Origin: Juglans regia
Lineage: Eukaryota; Streptophyta; Magnoliopsida; Fagales; Juglandaceae
Length of the DNA: 64,000 nt
Assembly: GCF_001411555.2 (NCBI RefSeq)
Contig: NC_049909.1
Location: 18,214,623-18,278,622, forward strand
Reading direction: 5' to 3'
Below, one piece after another: positions 46,164-57,687 of this stretch. Made by a program: the position numbers and the translations under genes. The notes under the pieces are model-generated. The model saw nothing but the letters and a program-made list of their open reading frames with translations. It made no database searches and was not told the origin of the DNA. Within the stretch, counting starts at the first letter, position 1. Every line of letters starts with the position of its first letter.

Positions 46164-47449
46164 GCACAGACGACGGGAACCAGCAAAGGGACTCAAGAAT
46201 TTTTTGACCTAGGAACGGAGAGACAATCGATCGAAGAAGATTGAGGAAGAGAGAAAACGGAGAGAAGAGCGATGGCCTTCTGAAACAAAAGGAAAAAATA
46301 CGAGGGAAAGAGGGAGGGAAGAGGGTGAGAGGGATGGAACAATAAAATATTCTTTTGGTCCTTCAACAGTATATTGCCAAACATGGCTAGGAGGAGAAAT
46401 TTACTGTGGCTCAAAATTAAGAAATATGGCTTTAGCTAGTTCAATGTAGGAATTTTAATTCAAAAAAAGGTAAAATTTGGACTTGGATTTGGGAATGGCT
46501 AGGCCATTGCCAATGCTCTTACCTATCGAAAAAAATTGTTACAGATAAAAAAAAAAGAAAATTATGTTCATCAATGAGGTGCCAGGCATATTTCCTTTTG
46601 ACGGTAAAAATGATATGAAGACGCGCTGAGTCCTGAGTATGTAGGATTATATGTGTATGTGTGTGTGTGTGCGCGCGCGCGCTTGCTCGCATTTACATAC
46701 ATACATATATATATATATATAAATATTTGTGGAGGATTAGTGTTGATGAATAGGCTAAAAGAACATTTTGTTTTTAACCCTGACACTCCTCAAGTCATGT
46801 TTTGCCTAGGGACACCTAGTGATAGGTGATCTATTCATTGCCTAGATGTTCAGAAATTTATCTAAGGTGCCTTACTTGATGACTTTAGCTGATATATGCA
46901 CAAGAAGTTCCTATGCATATGTATGAACTCGGAATTGCCAATTATGTATCTTGGGTGTCACCACATTGCTGTTATAATGTGGTGATCAAACCTTTCTTGG
47001 ATGATCATATTGCCAATATTCTAGAAAAGCTAACTAACTGCTAGAGAAGAGAAAATACATAAGATGTATTCCAAAAGGTATTAAGAATTGCCCGGTTTGC
47101 TAAATTCTTAAGAACTATTTGAGGCTTTGATGCTACATAACACTTTGATAGCTTAAATTCTCGTTTGGCAAAGGAGAGTGGATATTTCTAACTAGAGAAT
47201 AGCTTCAGAGGGCATGCTGAACCTTTTTTTACTCCTTTTCAGTTCATATTTTTTATTGTTCGACTTACATTTGTACTATTTTTCCCACTTTTCATGCAGA
47301 CCATAAGGGTGAAGTGCTTTGACAAGTGTATTACAAAACCAGGGTCAAGCCTCGGTGGGAGTGAGAGTAGCTGCATATCTAGGTGTGTGGATCGCTACAT
47401 TGAGGCTACTGGAATTGTTAGCAAATCTCTCTTTAGTGCACAACAATGA
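43372..47449 (+). CDS. TIM13: Mitochondrial import inner membrane translocase subunit Tim13
   Basis: Two exons, 43372-43491 and 47300-47449 (TGA), phase 0 at the junction (GAG|GTATTT; TGCAG|ACC), give 89 residues, the normal length of plant Tim13. The N-terminal part has DQLKTQLAQAYAEEFLE; exon 2 holds the twin CX3C motif, CFDKC and CISRC, 15 residues apart with KPGSSLGGSES between, and ends in KSLFSAQQ. Known role: with Tim8 it forms a hexameric chaperone in the mitochondrial intermembrane space that passes hydrophobic precursors to the TIM22 or SAM machinery; the four cysteines form two disulfides through the Mia40 system. Upstream site II motifs fit a mitochondrial gene. The 3.8-kb intron carries a transposon. 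The gene appears functional. Confidence 0.96.
43946..46521. mobile_element. PIF/Harbinger-like non-autonomous element in the TIM13 intron
   Basis: Inverted ends GAGTATTGGCAATGGCCTAG at 43949 and, in reverse complement, GAGCATTGGCAATGGCCTAG ending at 46518 differ at one base. TTA flanks both sides (43946-43948 and 46519-46521), the hallmark 3-bp target of PIF/Harbinger. The 2,570-bp interior is AT-rich and repetitive (AACACAGTCCA words near 44,220-44,400; CTGATCTGGTATGCAAAGAA words near 44,780-44,980), with a (GA)n run at 46,124-46,159 and a nested MITE part at 45,272-45,463. I find no transposase frame. Confidence 0.85.
45272..45463. repeat. Partial MITE nested inside the PIF-like element
   Basis: It shares CATCTCATCTCATCATTACA, TACAAAATATAATAAA and the right end CCAAACCTGCCC with the copy at 42,420-42,639. 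The left inverted end is missing or changed, so it is a truncated copy or part of the transposed body. Confidence 0.7.
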
Positions 47450-48480
47450 TTTTTTGGAGGGGAGAATTTCATGAAGAATGTTAAAGTTGCATAATTTCAG
47501 AGAAACTATAGGTAGACAGGTAGAGGTCCTGTGTGGTATTCTATACCAACTCTGGTATCTTTCATGCGGGAAATTTCCTTCACATTAAGAACTGATTTAC
47601 GTACTCAAAATTGTATCCCCTGCAAACTTTGTAACTCTCTGCATTTTGCCTGCTGCTGTTTTGGAACTAAATGCTTGGATGGTGTTGAATTGTTGTGCGC
47701 TTTAGATGTTTTATAAAATATTGTAACTGATTATAATCTTTTAATGGATTGGTAGAGATGCTAAATAATAAATAAAAATTACAGTTACAAAAAGTGCAAC
47801 TTCAAATGATGCCCGAAACTACCCGTTAAGGTTTCCTGGAACTCCTTTTGCCTCATCTCCTCCTTGTTGCTTCTCATGTTGGTGGAAACCCTGTTCAACT
47901 TCAAACTGATATTTGTACTCCGGAAGCTGTATAGGGCACGATTCAGAACCACTAAACTCTTAATTCCATTAACACTTGCGCCCGTTAGGTCCTCAATCTG
48001 TAGGGACTCAGTTGAAACATCTCTAGCAAACCATTAACCATGTAGCAAACTGGCTGTATTCCGTCTATCGCATTTTTGGACACACACTACTTTCTTTTGG
48101 CTCGCACGAGTTGCTTCTAATTATGATTTTGCACTTAGTCCTCATTAAAGGGCTAGTTTCTTTGTACTAATAGTGGCTTCCAGTTTGAAAAATTTACAGT
48201 TTTTCCCTTCCTATTTCCCAGCAGCAGCCAGCTTAACCTGAGGTTCTCCTCCAGCTTTTTGCAGTGATCATCTCTTAACTTACATCCTCTGCCCCTAATA
48301 TGGATGGAAGACCTTATTTCTTCATTATAGCATTCTGTCCGTTGTCTTGATCCTCGCGGTCGTTGTTGGCATAGCTGAGTTGATTGTCAAAACCAGCGCC
48401 TCAATCTTAGTACCTTAATTGACTCATCAAATATGTTTTCATATCCCTCGAGAGGTCCCACAACGTTGCATGATTTCTTT
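47450..48480. other. TIM13 3' UTR and spacer
   Basis: The first 300 bases after the TIM13 stop are probably 3' UTR; AATAAA-like words at about 47,765-47,775 could serve as polyadenylation signals. The remainder holds no supportable gene. Confidence 0.5.
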
Positions 48481-48487
48481 AATGTCT

Positions 48488-48705
48488 TAGCCTCGTTTAT
48501 TTTCAAAATTAGATAAGATGAGATAAATTGAGATAAAAATTAAAAATTAAAAATTAAATAAAATATTATTAAAATATATATTTTTTTAATATTATTTTTA
48601 TTTTTAAATTTAAAAAAATTGAATTATTTATTTTATTATATGAAAATTTAAAAAAATTATAATGATCAGATAAAATCGTATGATTGAATCTCATTGAGTT
48701 ACCTG
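48488..48705. repeat. Diverged MITE of the ATGAGATGAG family
   Basis: AT-rich unit with AGATAAGATGAGATAAATTG at the left, AATAAAATATTATTAAAA and TGAATTATTTATTTTATTAT in the body and GATCAGATAAAATCG at the right, similar in word order to 61,120-61,345. Ends are too diverged for a clear target duplication. Confidence 0.5.
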
Positions 48706-49099
48706 TTAGCTCACAAAAATTTACAGTACAAGCCTACAGTAGTAAAAAAAAGTTGGGGATAAATAGAACCAATAACTTATTTAAATAAGGCCATCTGAAA
48801 ACAATCTCGTATGCCTGATGAAGTCAGCCCCTCTGCCTCCACCTATACCTGCAATTGGGAAACAAGAAAGACAGTTGTCATGCACAAGGATAAGAAGCAA
48901 TTGAGAATGACCATTCCTTATTGTGTCGTATTCTTTGTATGTCAGAATACTCTCTTTGTTCAGATATTAGGGTGTGTGAGACTAAACTCGGGCTCCTCTC
49001 ACTAGAAAGGAAATACAATGGATAATTAAATAAAATTAATAATAGGAAGTATGTAGAACACCACATATCATTCTTTTATTTATTCATTATTATTATTAT

Positions 49100-49266
49100 T
49101 ATTTTTTATAACTGAGGGTGTCCGGGCCAGCTTGAGCGCACCTCGACTAATTCTACGGGGCCATGAAGTTAACGACTAGGTAAACCTTCAATGACCCTAA
49201 AGGGACTCAAACTAATGACCATTGGGAAGCAAATCCAAGGCTGAACCAGCTGAGCTACCCCTCAGG
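49100..49266 (-). mobile_element. tRNA-derived SINE
   Basis: On the minus strand the unit starts GAGGGGTAGCTCAGCTGG, which includes an A box (TAGCTCAGCTGG, 49257-49246), and has a B-box-like GTTTGAGTCCC (49212-49202) at tRNA-like spacing. A non-tRNA body follows and a (TAA)n-rich tail continues to about 49,085. No tRNA acceptor stem pairing or CCA-adjacent end is present, so it is not a tRNA gene. Confidence 0.75.
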
Positions 49267-49630
49267 GTTGTTTATTTTTATTCCAACCTGATTTAATTGT
49301 CAGCTCCTCATTTCCAACAAGTCAATTTTTATATCGTAATGACAGATTTGTTTAATCGACTCTAACGTTTAAAGACTTACGATAAAATATGATTTTTACC
49401 CAACTACTTGGACTACATAAGTTTCTTTTTCATATAATTTATAAATGAGATAGTATCAAGTTTGTATGGAAATATTAGCACAATTTCAAATGAATGTGAA
49501 ATCAATTTTTAGCATCCAACAACTACCACTTAACTGCAACAATAAACTTGCAATAGATTAAATAGAAGAAATGCTAGAAAAAGAAAGCACAAGATGTGGA
49601 TTTCTGACAGATTGTACAAGAACATAGAAC

Positions 49631-49750
49631 CTTGTATCTGAGATGAAAAACAGGTCCATTACTTTTCCATCTGAGGTGGTGGACACCTTCACTATCTTTA
49701 TAATTAGCTGGAGCTCGCATAGAACTCCAGTAACATTTGCCAAAACAACA
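49631..49750 (-). pseudogene. ACT-domain (ACR9/ACR10-like) exon fragment
   Basis: On the minus strand VTGVLCELQLIIKIVKVST and GKVMDLFFISDTR, followed by a GT donor at 49630, match the fourth ACT domain region of plant ACR9/ACR10-type proteins (putative amino-acid sensors), where an intron lies at the same point. The frame upstream of DINVVLANV does not continue as ACT sequence and no other exons are found within several kb. It is a gene relic. Confidence 0.7.
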
Positions 49751-50869
49751 TTAATATCCATATTAGACACACTATGACAATGATTCGTTTTTCAATTCCA
49801 AGAGATAAAATTATAAATTTAGAACTTGGAGCTAGTCTAAGATTGGAAATTCTCTTTTCTTTCCCCAAGACTCTCAACAATTCAATTCTACTCAATAGAA
49901 GGATGCAAACCAACTATAGAAACCAAGTGATGAGACTTACACAAACGATCTAAAAGAATCAAAGTAAATGTTGAATATAATGACCCAGAATTAGCACTTG
50001 ATGCAGGAAGGACCTATTGAATTCCAAGAATCTCACAGAAACATTAATTTTTATGAATTGCTCATTCAATGAATTTCAAATAAGTTGTATCTTGCTCCTT
50101 CAGAAAAAATCTTATACCAGTTATTATGAAATCAGTACCCGCTAGGCAAAAGATGACAAACATCAAGAGGGCAAATCAAGTATTGAATGAATTCTTCGAC
50201 AGAGATTTGGAAAAGAAAAATACCATGTAAAAGCCCTCTTCGATCATAACGACATAACTTAAAGATGAAATATTTTAGCTAACTCAGTCAAAATGATAAA
50301 AAGGTAACTTCACCCCTTCGAAGACAAAACACTGCTCATCCATCGATAGGCTCTTTTAAGTATAAGGGAGATGTATTGTCAGGCAGTTTTCCCATTAAGG
50401 AATCTGTAAGTTCTTTTTTGTTCATGATCCCCAGATTCTCCATTGGTTCTCAAGGTAGTAGAGGTGGAGATGCAGAGCTATTTGAACGATCCAACAATTC
50501 TAAAATGGAGAAAACAGAGTCACACAAATGGAGATTAGGCATTCCCAGCGAAAGTTAAAGTAAATGCTTTTAAAGTTTGGTCCAGTGTTGACAAGTGATA
50601 CGAGTTTTGGATAATCTTGGTGGACGTATTGTGCATAAAGAATAACGATTGATGCTACTAACGAGAATAAGTTTGAATTCCACCAGAACCTATTGTGTAA
50701 ATAAGTTAAAAAGAAGATGCTAATGCTAAAGTTAACCTGGCAATTTCTTGTCAAGAAAGAACATTGTCAAATTTATAGTATACCTGCAAAAGAATATAAT
50801 AGTTCACAACCACTAAAACAATACCAATTAGTCTATTCAATAACAAAACAAAATCCTTCTTTTGTTTAC

Positions 50870-50961
50870 CAAGTGACAACAATGTCGACTATGTAATGCC
50901 TGTGAGAGGCAATAATCAAGAGGCTCGGAATAATGGAAAGTAGCCAAACTGCTTGAGGTAC
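50870..50961 (-). pseudogene. Inositol-phosphorylceramide synthase-like (PAP2_C) exon fragment
   Basis: A 92-nt exon on the minus strand with acceptor CCTTGCAG and donor TTG|GTAAAC. It reads SLLIIASHRHYIVDIVVTW, closely similar to the catalytic His-Asp segment of plant IPC synthases (SMS/PAP2_C domain), enzymes that move inositol phosphate onto ceramide in the Golgi. The preceding residues (YLKQFG) fit the family only in another frame, so a small deletion of about 4 nt disrupts it. Neighbouring exons are not found. Confidence 0.65.
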
Positions 50962-51679
50962 CTGCAAGGATAAGCCCACAATAGTAAAAAAAAAAGAAAA
51001 GAAGTGAAGGCTAAATAGAACCAAGAACTTATTTTCATAATGGCATACATCTGAAAAAAATCTCGTATGCTTGATGAAGTCAGCCCCTCTGTCTCCACCT
51101 ATACATGCAATTGAGAAACAATAAAGACAAATTTCATGAACAAGCATAAGAAGCAATTGAGAATGACTATTTACCTTATTGTGCCTTATTTCTTCTATGT
51201 CAGAACAAATACTAACGTAAAAATCAGGTGTGATGAAAAAATCAAATCACCACAGCCATATATCTCCCCTAGGGAACTGCACATCAATTCAGATCATATG
51301 AGCAAGATGGTGATGGTTATATAATTACGGAAGCGTTGAGAGGGAAACAAATAGCAGACTACTATAAATTACAATCTAGGAGCCTATCATAAAAACCCTT
51401 TTGACTAATCAAAACTTTTCTCTATTTAAAACATAAATAATAAAACATTTGATTTCCAGAAAGGAGTTCCTTTTGAACAAAAATAAAATAAAATAAAAAT
51501 CAGAGTTCAATATTTTAGCATTCGGGGCATTTCTATTTCTTTCTCTTAGCATTCCCAGAACTACAGGACCAAATTCAAAGCCATAAGGAAAAAAAAAAAA
51601 TTTTTGGAAGGAAAACAATAATTTGAAACATACGATCCTTAGAATTATATAATACAGTATCATTTGTGCATGCGCAGCA

Positions 51680-52138
51680 TGATAAGCCACGACGTTCGGG
51701 GAGGGGCCTAAAACCAAATCCCAAGTATATGGGAGGAGGTTAAACGTGCGGACGAAGTGCATGGAAAGGCATGGACGTAGTGCATGGACCGAGTCGTAGC
51801 TGTTGAAGTCACATGCGTGCATGGACTGAGTCGTAGCTTGAAGTCCGTTTCTATTTTCTGCTGCATTTATTTTCTGTTGCATTTATCTTTTTGTTGTTGC
51901 ATTTCTATTTCCGTTAGAACGTGGAGTGTGTAGGCGTCAGTCACTAGTACTGGCTCTAGGTGTTTCCTCTGTTTTCGGCAATTCTGTTTTCATTTCAGTT
52001 TTGTGGACTGCTATTTAAGCAACCGTGGGTCTTCAATAAAAGGCAGAAAAAATTATTCCAGCAACAATTGTGGTACATCCTCACCCGAAGAGGACATATA
52101 CTCGAGTTATATCATTTACAATTATAAGGGACCTATCA
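51680..52138 (+). repeat. 5' LTR of the gypsy element
   Basis: 459 bp, TG...CA ends. A TATTTAAGC box near 52,012 and AATAAAAGG near 52,037 probably serve promoter and polyadenylation. Internal direct repeats around GCATGGACNGAGTCGTAGCT are visible. It matches the 3' LTR with about eight substitutions. Confidence 0.95.
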
Positions 52139-52160
52139 TTGGCATCACAGCCAGGTTCTT

Positions 52161-53609
52161 ATGGGCACTAACAAGGAACGAATCGAACACTTGGAGTCCG
52201 GACTGGGTACAGTTCAAGAAGGACTACAGCGGATGGAGGAAGCTCTCACTCGACTCTCAAATGTTTTGCTTACCAATCCGGAATCCTCAAATCAAGGCCA
52301 TCACCACCGAGACAACCAAGAGGGAGGTAGACCGATTGTTTCGTCAAAGTCAGCCAAGCTAGAATTTCCACGCTTCTCTGGAGAAGACCCGACATAGTGG
52401 TTCAACCGAGTGGAACAATTTTTCGAATACCAGGGCACTGCAGAAAACCAAAAAGTTTTCATGGCTGCTTATCATCTAGAAGGGGAAGCCAACCAGTGGT
52501 GGCAATGGCTTCGAAGAACGTTACAGGAAGATGGACGAGCGATTCCATGGGAACAATTCGAAGAGGAATTATGGGCTCGCTTTGGACCATCAGAATGTGA
52601 AGACTTTGATGAAGCACTCTCAAGGATCAGACAGCTAGGAACGTTGAGAGATTATCAACGTGAATTTGAGAAGCTGGGCAATAGGGTGCGTGGATGGACG
52701 CAGAAGGCGTTGGTGGGAACATTCATGGGGGGCTTGAAGGCGGAAATTTCTGATGGGATTCGGATGTTCAAACCGCAATCCCTCAAGGAGGCAATTAATC
52801 TAGCACGAATGAGAGATGAGCAGCTCACAAGACAGCGGCGGTTCATTCGACCACCACCTACAAGAGTTCCACTAACTCTCCCACAAACCAATCGGGTAGC
52901 TCCCGTTACTTCGTCAACTCCATTCAGGCGTTTATCATGGGACGAGATGCAGAAGAGAAGAGTGCAAGGTCTCTGTTTTAACTGCAATGAACGATTTACA
53001 ACGGGGCATAAATGCCAAAAACCCCAGCTTTTACTCTTGGAGGGCTACGCGGACGAGGGTAATGTGATCTGTGAGGACATCACTAATCAACATACGGTGG
53101 AAATTGACCAAGGGGGAGACACGGGAGAAGTGCAAGAACCAGAACTGGAACCTGAAATCACGCTCCACGCATTGACGGGATGGACCGCCCCAAGAACAAT
53201 GCGTATAACTGCAACTATGGGCTTCCGCGAAGTAATGGTGCTGATCGACAGTGGATCCACGCATAATTTCATCAGTGATCGCTTGGCAAACTCACTGCAT
53301 CTACCAGTGGTGCCAACAGAACCGTTCATTGTTCGAGTTGCTAATGGCGAACAACTAACATGTCAAGGACGATTCGATGAGGTATTGGTGAATTTACAAG
53401 GCACTGAGTTTTACCTCACCCTTTTCTCTCTACCTTTATCAGGTCTTGATCTAGTGTTGGGCATTCAATGGCTGGAAATGTTGGGTTCCGTGGTATGTAA
53501 TTGGAAGAAATTAACCACGGACTTCAACTGGAATAAGCAAGCCCGTAGATTGCAAGGATTGGACGAACAAGCTGTTCAAAAGGCTACATTAAAAGAAATG
53601 TCAAAATAA
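52161..53609 (+). pseudogene. Gypsy gag and protease, interrupted by a stop
   Basis: The frame opens at ATG 52161 and includes a coiled stretch (RIEHLESGLGTVQEGLQRME), then KLEFPRFSGEDPT, a TAG at 52395-52397, and continues in frame with gag (EANQWWQWLRRTL). A CCHC-type knuckle CFNCNERFTTGHKC follows, and the aspartic protease motif VLIDSGSTHNFIS. A TAA at 53607-53609 separates it from RT in the same frame. Both stops look like simple substitutions. Gag builds the particle; the protease would cleave the polyprotein. Confidence 0.9.
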
Positions 53610-53615
53610 TGCCGA

Positions 53616-55211
53616 ATGGGCCATACGCTATTTGCACTATGCATTCCGTCGACCACGAAGAATAACTTACAAGGTGAATTTTTCGAAATCAAGCATCAAG
53701 ACTTGCAACGGGTTATACAGGAATACGAGGACGTGTTCCAAGACCCCTCGTGTGTACCACCTATGCGAGAAGTAGATCATTGCATTACACTCAAAGAGGG
53801 CACCGAACCGATTAACATGTGCCCCTACAGATATGCCCATTTTCAGAAGGAAGAAATCGAAAGGCAGGTCCAAGAGATGCTGGATTCCGGGCATATTCAT
53901 GCTAGCACCAGTCCATTTTCTTCGTCGGTACTACTCGTAAAGAAAAAGGATGGAAGTTGGCGATTTTGCAAGGATTACCACACACTCAATAAGGTCACTA
54001 TCAAGGATCGATTTCCCATTCCAACAGTGGAAGACATGCTGGATGAATTATATGGCGCATCATATTTTACAAAGTTGGATCTACGAGCCGGCTATCACCA
54101 AGTAAGAGTAAATCCTCCTGATATTGATAAGACTGCTTTTCGTACTCATAATGGCCATTACGAATATCTCGTAATGCCTTTTGGCCTTTGTAATGCACCC
54201 TCAACATTTCAGGCCATCATGAATTCTATATTTCGACCTCACCTTCGAAAGTTCATTTTGGTTTTCTTTGATGATATTCTCATCTATAGTTCGACGTGGG
54301 ATAAGCATGTGGTGCATGTGGCACAAACTTTGGAGATTTTGCGACAGCATAAATTTTTTGCAAAAAAAAGCAAATGTGCCTTTGGACAGCAAGAATTGGA
54401 ATATCTGGAGCATATCATTATGCCTCAAGGAGTGAAGGTGGATGACAAAAAAATTGCAGCCATGCTTGCATGGCCACGACCTACTAATATTTCTGAATTG
54501 CGTGGTTTTTTAGGCTTGACAGGATATTACAGAAAGTTCGTTCAAAATTATGGCATTATCGCTCGACCCCTCACCAATCTACTCAAAAAAGGGAAGTTTG
54601 GATGGCATGAAGAAGCCGAAACAGCTTTCTCGACTCTTAAGCAAGCAATGACCACTACCCCAACTTTGGCTATGCCTAATTTCAATGATTTTTTTACCAT
54701 TGAAACCGATGCATCAGGCGAAGGAATTGGAGCAATCTTAACTCAACTAGGCAAGCCCATTGCCTTTATGAGCCGAGCACTGGGAGTCACAAAAAAATCA
54801 TGGTCAACCTACGCCAAAGAAATGCTTGCCATCATAGAAGCCATTCGCCTATGGCGACCTTATTTACTGGGAAAGAAATTTTTTATCCAAACTGACCAAC
54901 GTAGCTTGAAATATTTCTTGGATCAACGTGTAGCAACTCCGGAGCAGCAAAAATGGGTAGCCAAATTAATGGGCTACGACTATGAAATTATTTACCATTC
55001 GGGACGTGAGAACTCAGCTGCAGATGCTCTGTCACGCAAGCCAAACAGCCCAATAATTAATCATCTACACGTAGCAACCGTAACTTTGTGGGATGAGATT
55101 AAAGAGGCTTTTGTGATCGCTATATTCAATCTATTACTCAGACGGCCAAGACTCAAACCGAAGGACCTTATACACAACGTCAAGGACTTTTGTTCTTTAA
55201 AGGAAGGGTAG
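53616..55211 (+). pseudogene. Gypsy reverse transcriptase and RNase H
   Basis: In the same frame as gag-protease. RT motifs: SSVLLVKKKDGSWRFCKDY, TKLDLRAGYHQVRV, MPFGLCNAPSTFQ and the active site VFFDDILIYS. RNase H: ETDASGEGIGAILT, the TYAKEMLAIIEA glutamate and the TDQRSLKYFLDQ aspartate. All catalytic residues look intact. A frameshift near 55,120-55,135 separates RNase H from integrase; the frame in use runs out at 55211. Confidence 0.92.
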
Positions 55212-56520
55212 TCATTCCATCGTGCGAGTCATTACGCACTAAGCTGTTGCATGAGGCACACAATACCAAGATTGGAGGGCACTCAGGCGTCTTACGTACA
55301 TGCAAACGGCTATCTCAACAATTTTATTGGCCGAAAATGCACCAGTCCGTCCAAGAGTATGTCAAACACTGTGAGGTATGCCAGAAAATGAAATCTGAAA
55401 CACTTTCCCCTGCTGGGCTCCTGCAACCTTTGCCCGTTCCATGTCAAGTCTGGGATGATATTTCTCTTGACTTCATTGAAGGTTTACCAACTTCCCACGG
55501 CAAGGATACAATCTTAGTCGTAGTTGACAGGTTAAGTAAATCAGCGCATTTCTTAACTCTCACTCATCCATTTACTACTAAGAGCGTGGCTGAAAAATTT
55601 GTTGAAGGAATTATTAAATTGCATAGTCTCCCTAAATCGATTATTAGAGATCGAGATCCCATCTTTATTAGTCGATTTTGGCAAGAATTTTTTCATTTGT
55701 CTGGTACTCAATTGAAACTCAGCTCCGCCTATCATCCGCAAACCGACGGCCAAACGGAAGTGGTGAACAGATGTGTCGAACAATATTTGCACTGTTTCGT
55801 TCATCAATGGCCACGCAAGTGGACCACCTACATTCCGTGGGCTGAACTATGGTATAATACAACATATCATGCGTCTACTGGAATGACTCTTTTCCAAGCT
55901 TTATATGGTCGATTGCCTCCTCTGTTTCCCAATTACCATAGTGGAGACTCTTCGGTCCATGAGGTAGATCAGAATCTCGTGTCCAGAAATGAGCTGCTGC
56001 GTCAACTAAAAGCAAATTTGGACACATCCATTAATCGCATGAAACAATCAGCAGATCAAAAGAGAAGGGAAGTGAGTTTCGAAATTGGGGATATGGTGTT
56101 TCTCAAGTTGCATCCCTACCGCCAGCAATCAATCTTCAAACGTGCTCACCAAAAACTTGCAAGTCGCTTTTATGGACCATACCCAGTCGTGCAAAAAATA
56201 GGAGCAGTTGCTTACAAGCTTCAGCTGCTAGAAGGAGCCAGAGTTCATCCGGTCTTCCACGTTTCACTGCTAAAAAAATTCGTGGGTGATCGGGTGATAC
56301 CGTTTACGGAAATGCCGCCAGTCACCGATGAGGGCCTTATTGTTCTGGAACCAAAAAAAATATTGGACACTCGCTGAGTCAAACGAGGAAACAAATTTGA
56401 AGAAGAAAGCCTGGTTCAGTGGACACGTCTACCCAAAGAAGAGGCCACGTGGGAGACAAAGCAATCGTTGCTAGAGCAGTTTCCGAATATGGACCTTGAG
56501 GACAAGGATCCAATTGAGGA
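55136..56520 (+). pseudogene. Gypsy integrase with chromodomain-like C-terminus, stop near the end
   Basis: Integrase reads from about 55,136, in a different frame from RNase H. It has the HHCC zinc motif (H and GGH in HEAHNTKIGGH; C and C in KHCEVCQK), the DDE core (LDFIEGLP, RDRDPIF, PQTDGQTEVVN), the GPY/F motif region (RFYGPYPVVQKIG) and VHPVFHVSLLKK. A TGA at 56375-56377 cuts the protein just before WTRLPKEEATWE, which is chromodomain-like; such domains guide integration to marked chromatin in chromoviruses. Confidence 0.92.
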
Positions 56521-56529
56521 GGGGAGTAT

Positions 56530-57001
56530 TGATAAGCCACGACGTTCGGGGAGGGGCCTAAAACCAAATCCCAAGTATATGGGAGGAGGTTAAACGTGCG
56601 GACGAAGTGCATGGAAAGGCATGGACGTAGTGCATGGACCGAGTCGTAGCTGTTGAAGTCACATGCGTGCATGGACTAAGTCGTAGCTTGAAGTCCGTTT
56701 CTATTTTCTGCTACATTTATTTTTTGTTGCATTTATCTTTCTGTTGTTGCTTTCTGTTGTTGCATTTCTATTTCCGTTAGAACGTGGAGTGTGTAGGCGT
56801 CAGTCACTAGTACTGGCTCTAGGTGTTTCCTCTGTTTTCGACAATTCTGTTTTCATTTCAGTTTTGTGGTCTGCTCTTTAAGCAGCCGTGGGTCTTCAAT
56901 AAAAGGCAGAAAAAATTATTCCAGCAACAATTGTGGTACATCCTCACCCGAAGAGGACATATACTCGAGTTATATCATTTACAATTATAAGGGACCTATC
57001 A
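56530..57001 (+). repeat. 3' LTR of the gypsy element
   Basis: 472 bp; longer than the 5' LTR by 13 bases because of an extra TGTTGCTTTC-type unit near 56,745-56,760. It is preceded by the polypurine-like GAGGAGGGGAGTAT. Confidence 0.95.
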
Positions 57002-57006
57002 CAGCA

Positions 57007-57620
57007 GAAGGCAGAGCGTATCTGACCCGAAAACTATAGAACACCGAAAGCAAAATCTCGTTAATAAATCTGGAAACTAATGCACGTCGCAATATACATA
57101 AAAAAAGGTGCAAAGAAATCAGGGTGTAGCACCTCCATAGGAAGCCCCACATCAAACCAGATCCTCCATGCACGACCAACAAACCACCATATGTCCTCAC
57201 AACAAACAAATTGAGAAGCAGCTTCAGGCCACTCTAATCTACATCGTAGCACAACCATCACACTTCAACGGTGTTCAACCACCAAACTCCAAGACCCACT
57301 ACCATCGGACAACACCGCTCGAAGGGAAGCTCAGCCTCATCACACCCTCAACCACCCACGTAAGCCACTGTCGCCACCCATGTGAGCCACCGTAGCGTCC
57401 ACAAGCCCCTGTTCAGCCAACCCATAAATAGAACACTCATTCTTCTCCACTGTGAAAACACCACCGTGAGCCTCGCCTGACCCTTCTTGTGTCCGATCCG
57501 CCACCGTGTTCCGCAACCACCACCAGCAACATCAAAAGATACTGAGCGGACCACCATCGCGGTGCAGATCCGCCGACCTCTTTCTTTCCTTCGGTCTTTT
57601 GGTGATTTCGCCTTCTCGAC

Positions 57621-57687
<67 letters not shown>

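Larger units (their letters stand above)
48735..51205. repeat. Duplicated block of about 220 bp (48,735-48,960 and 50,965-51,205)
   Basis: Both segments share CTCGTATGC(C/T)TGATGAAGTC, AGCCCCTCTG(C/T)CTCCACCTA and AAGAAGCAATTGAGAATGAC in the same order and orientation, with about 85-90 percent identity by eye. On the minus strand one frame reads GADFI(K/R)HTR(F/L)FSD in both. The protein is not recognised. The second copy abuts the PAP2-like exon fragment. It suggests a direct duplication of part of a broken gene. Confidence 0.7.
51675..57006 (+). mobile_element. Ty3/gypsy LTR retrotransposon, chromovirus type, full length with CAGCA target duplication
   Basis: LTRs at 51680-52138 and 56530-57001 both begin TGATAAGCCACG and end GGGACCTATCA. 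CAGCA flanks both sides (51675-51679 and 57002-57006). A primer-binding site (TGGCATCACAGCC, near 52,141) follows the left LTR and a purine-rich tract (about 56,514-56,528) precedes the right one. Gene order gag, protease, RT, RNase H, integrase, then a chromodomain-like end shows a chromovirus; the short length of 5.3 kb recalls the Reina clade. By hand the LTRs differ at about eight positions plus one 13-bp insertion, so the copy is fairly young. Three stops and a frameshift in the coding part make it defective. Confidence 0.96.

Noticed and set aside
49202..49257. tRNA gene suggested by A and B boxes
   Set aside because: No cloverleaf stems and a SINE-like body with TAA-rich tail; taken as a SINE.
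50376..50558. Plus-strand frame with KMEKTESHK, resembling the C-terminus of IPC synthases
   Set aside because: Wrong strand relative to the PAP2-like exon and only a short similarity; probably chance.
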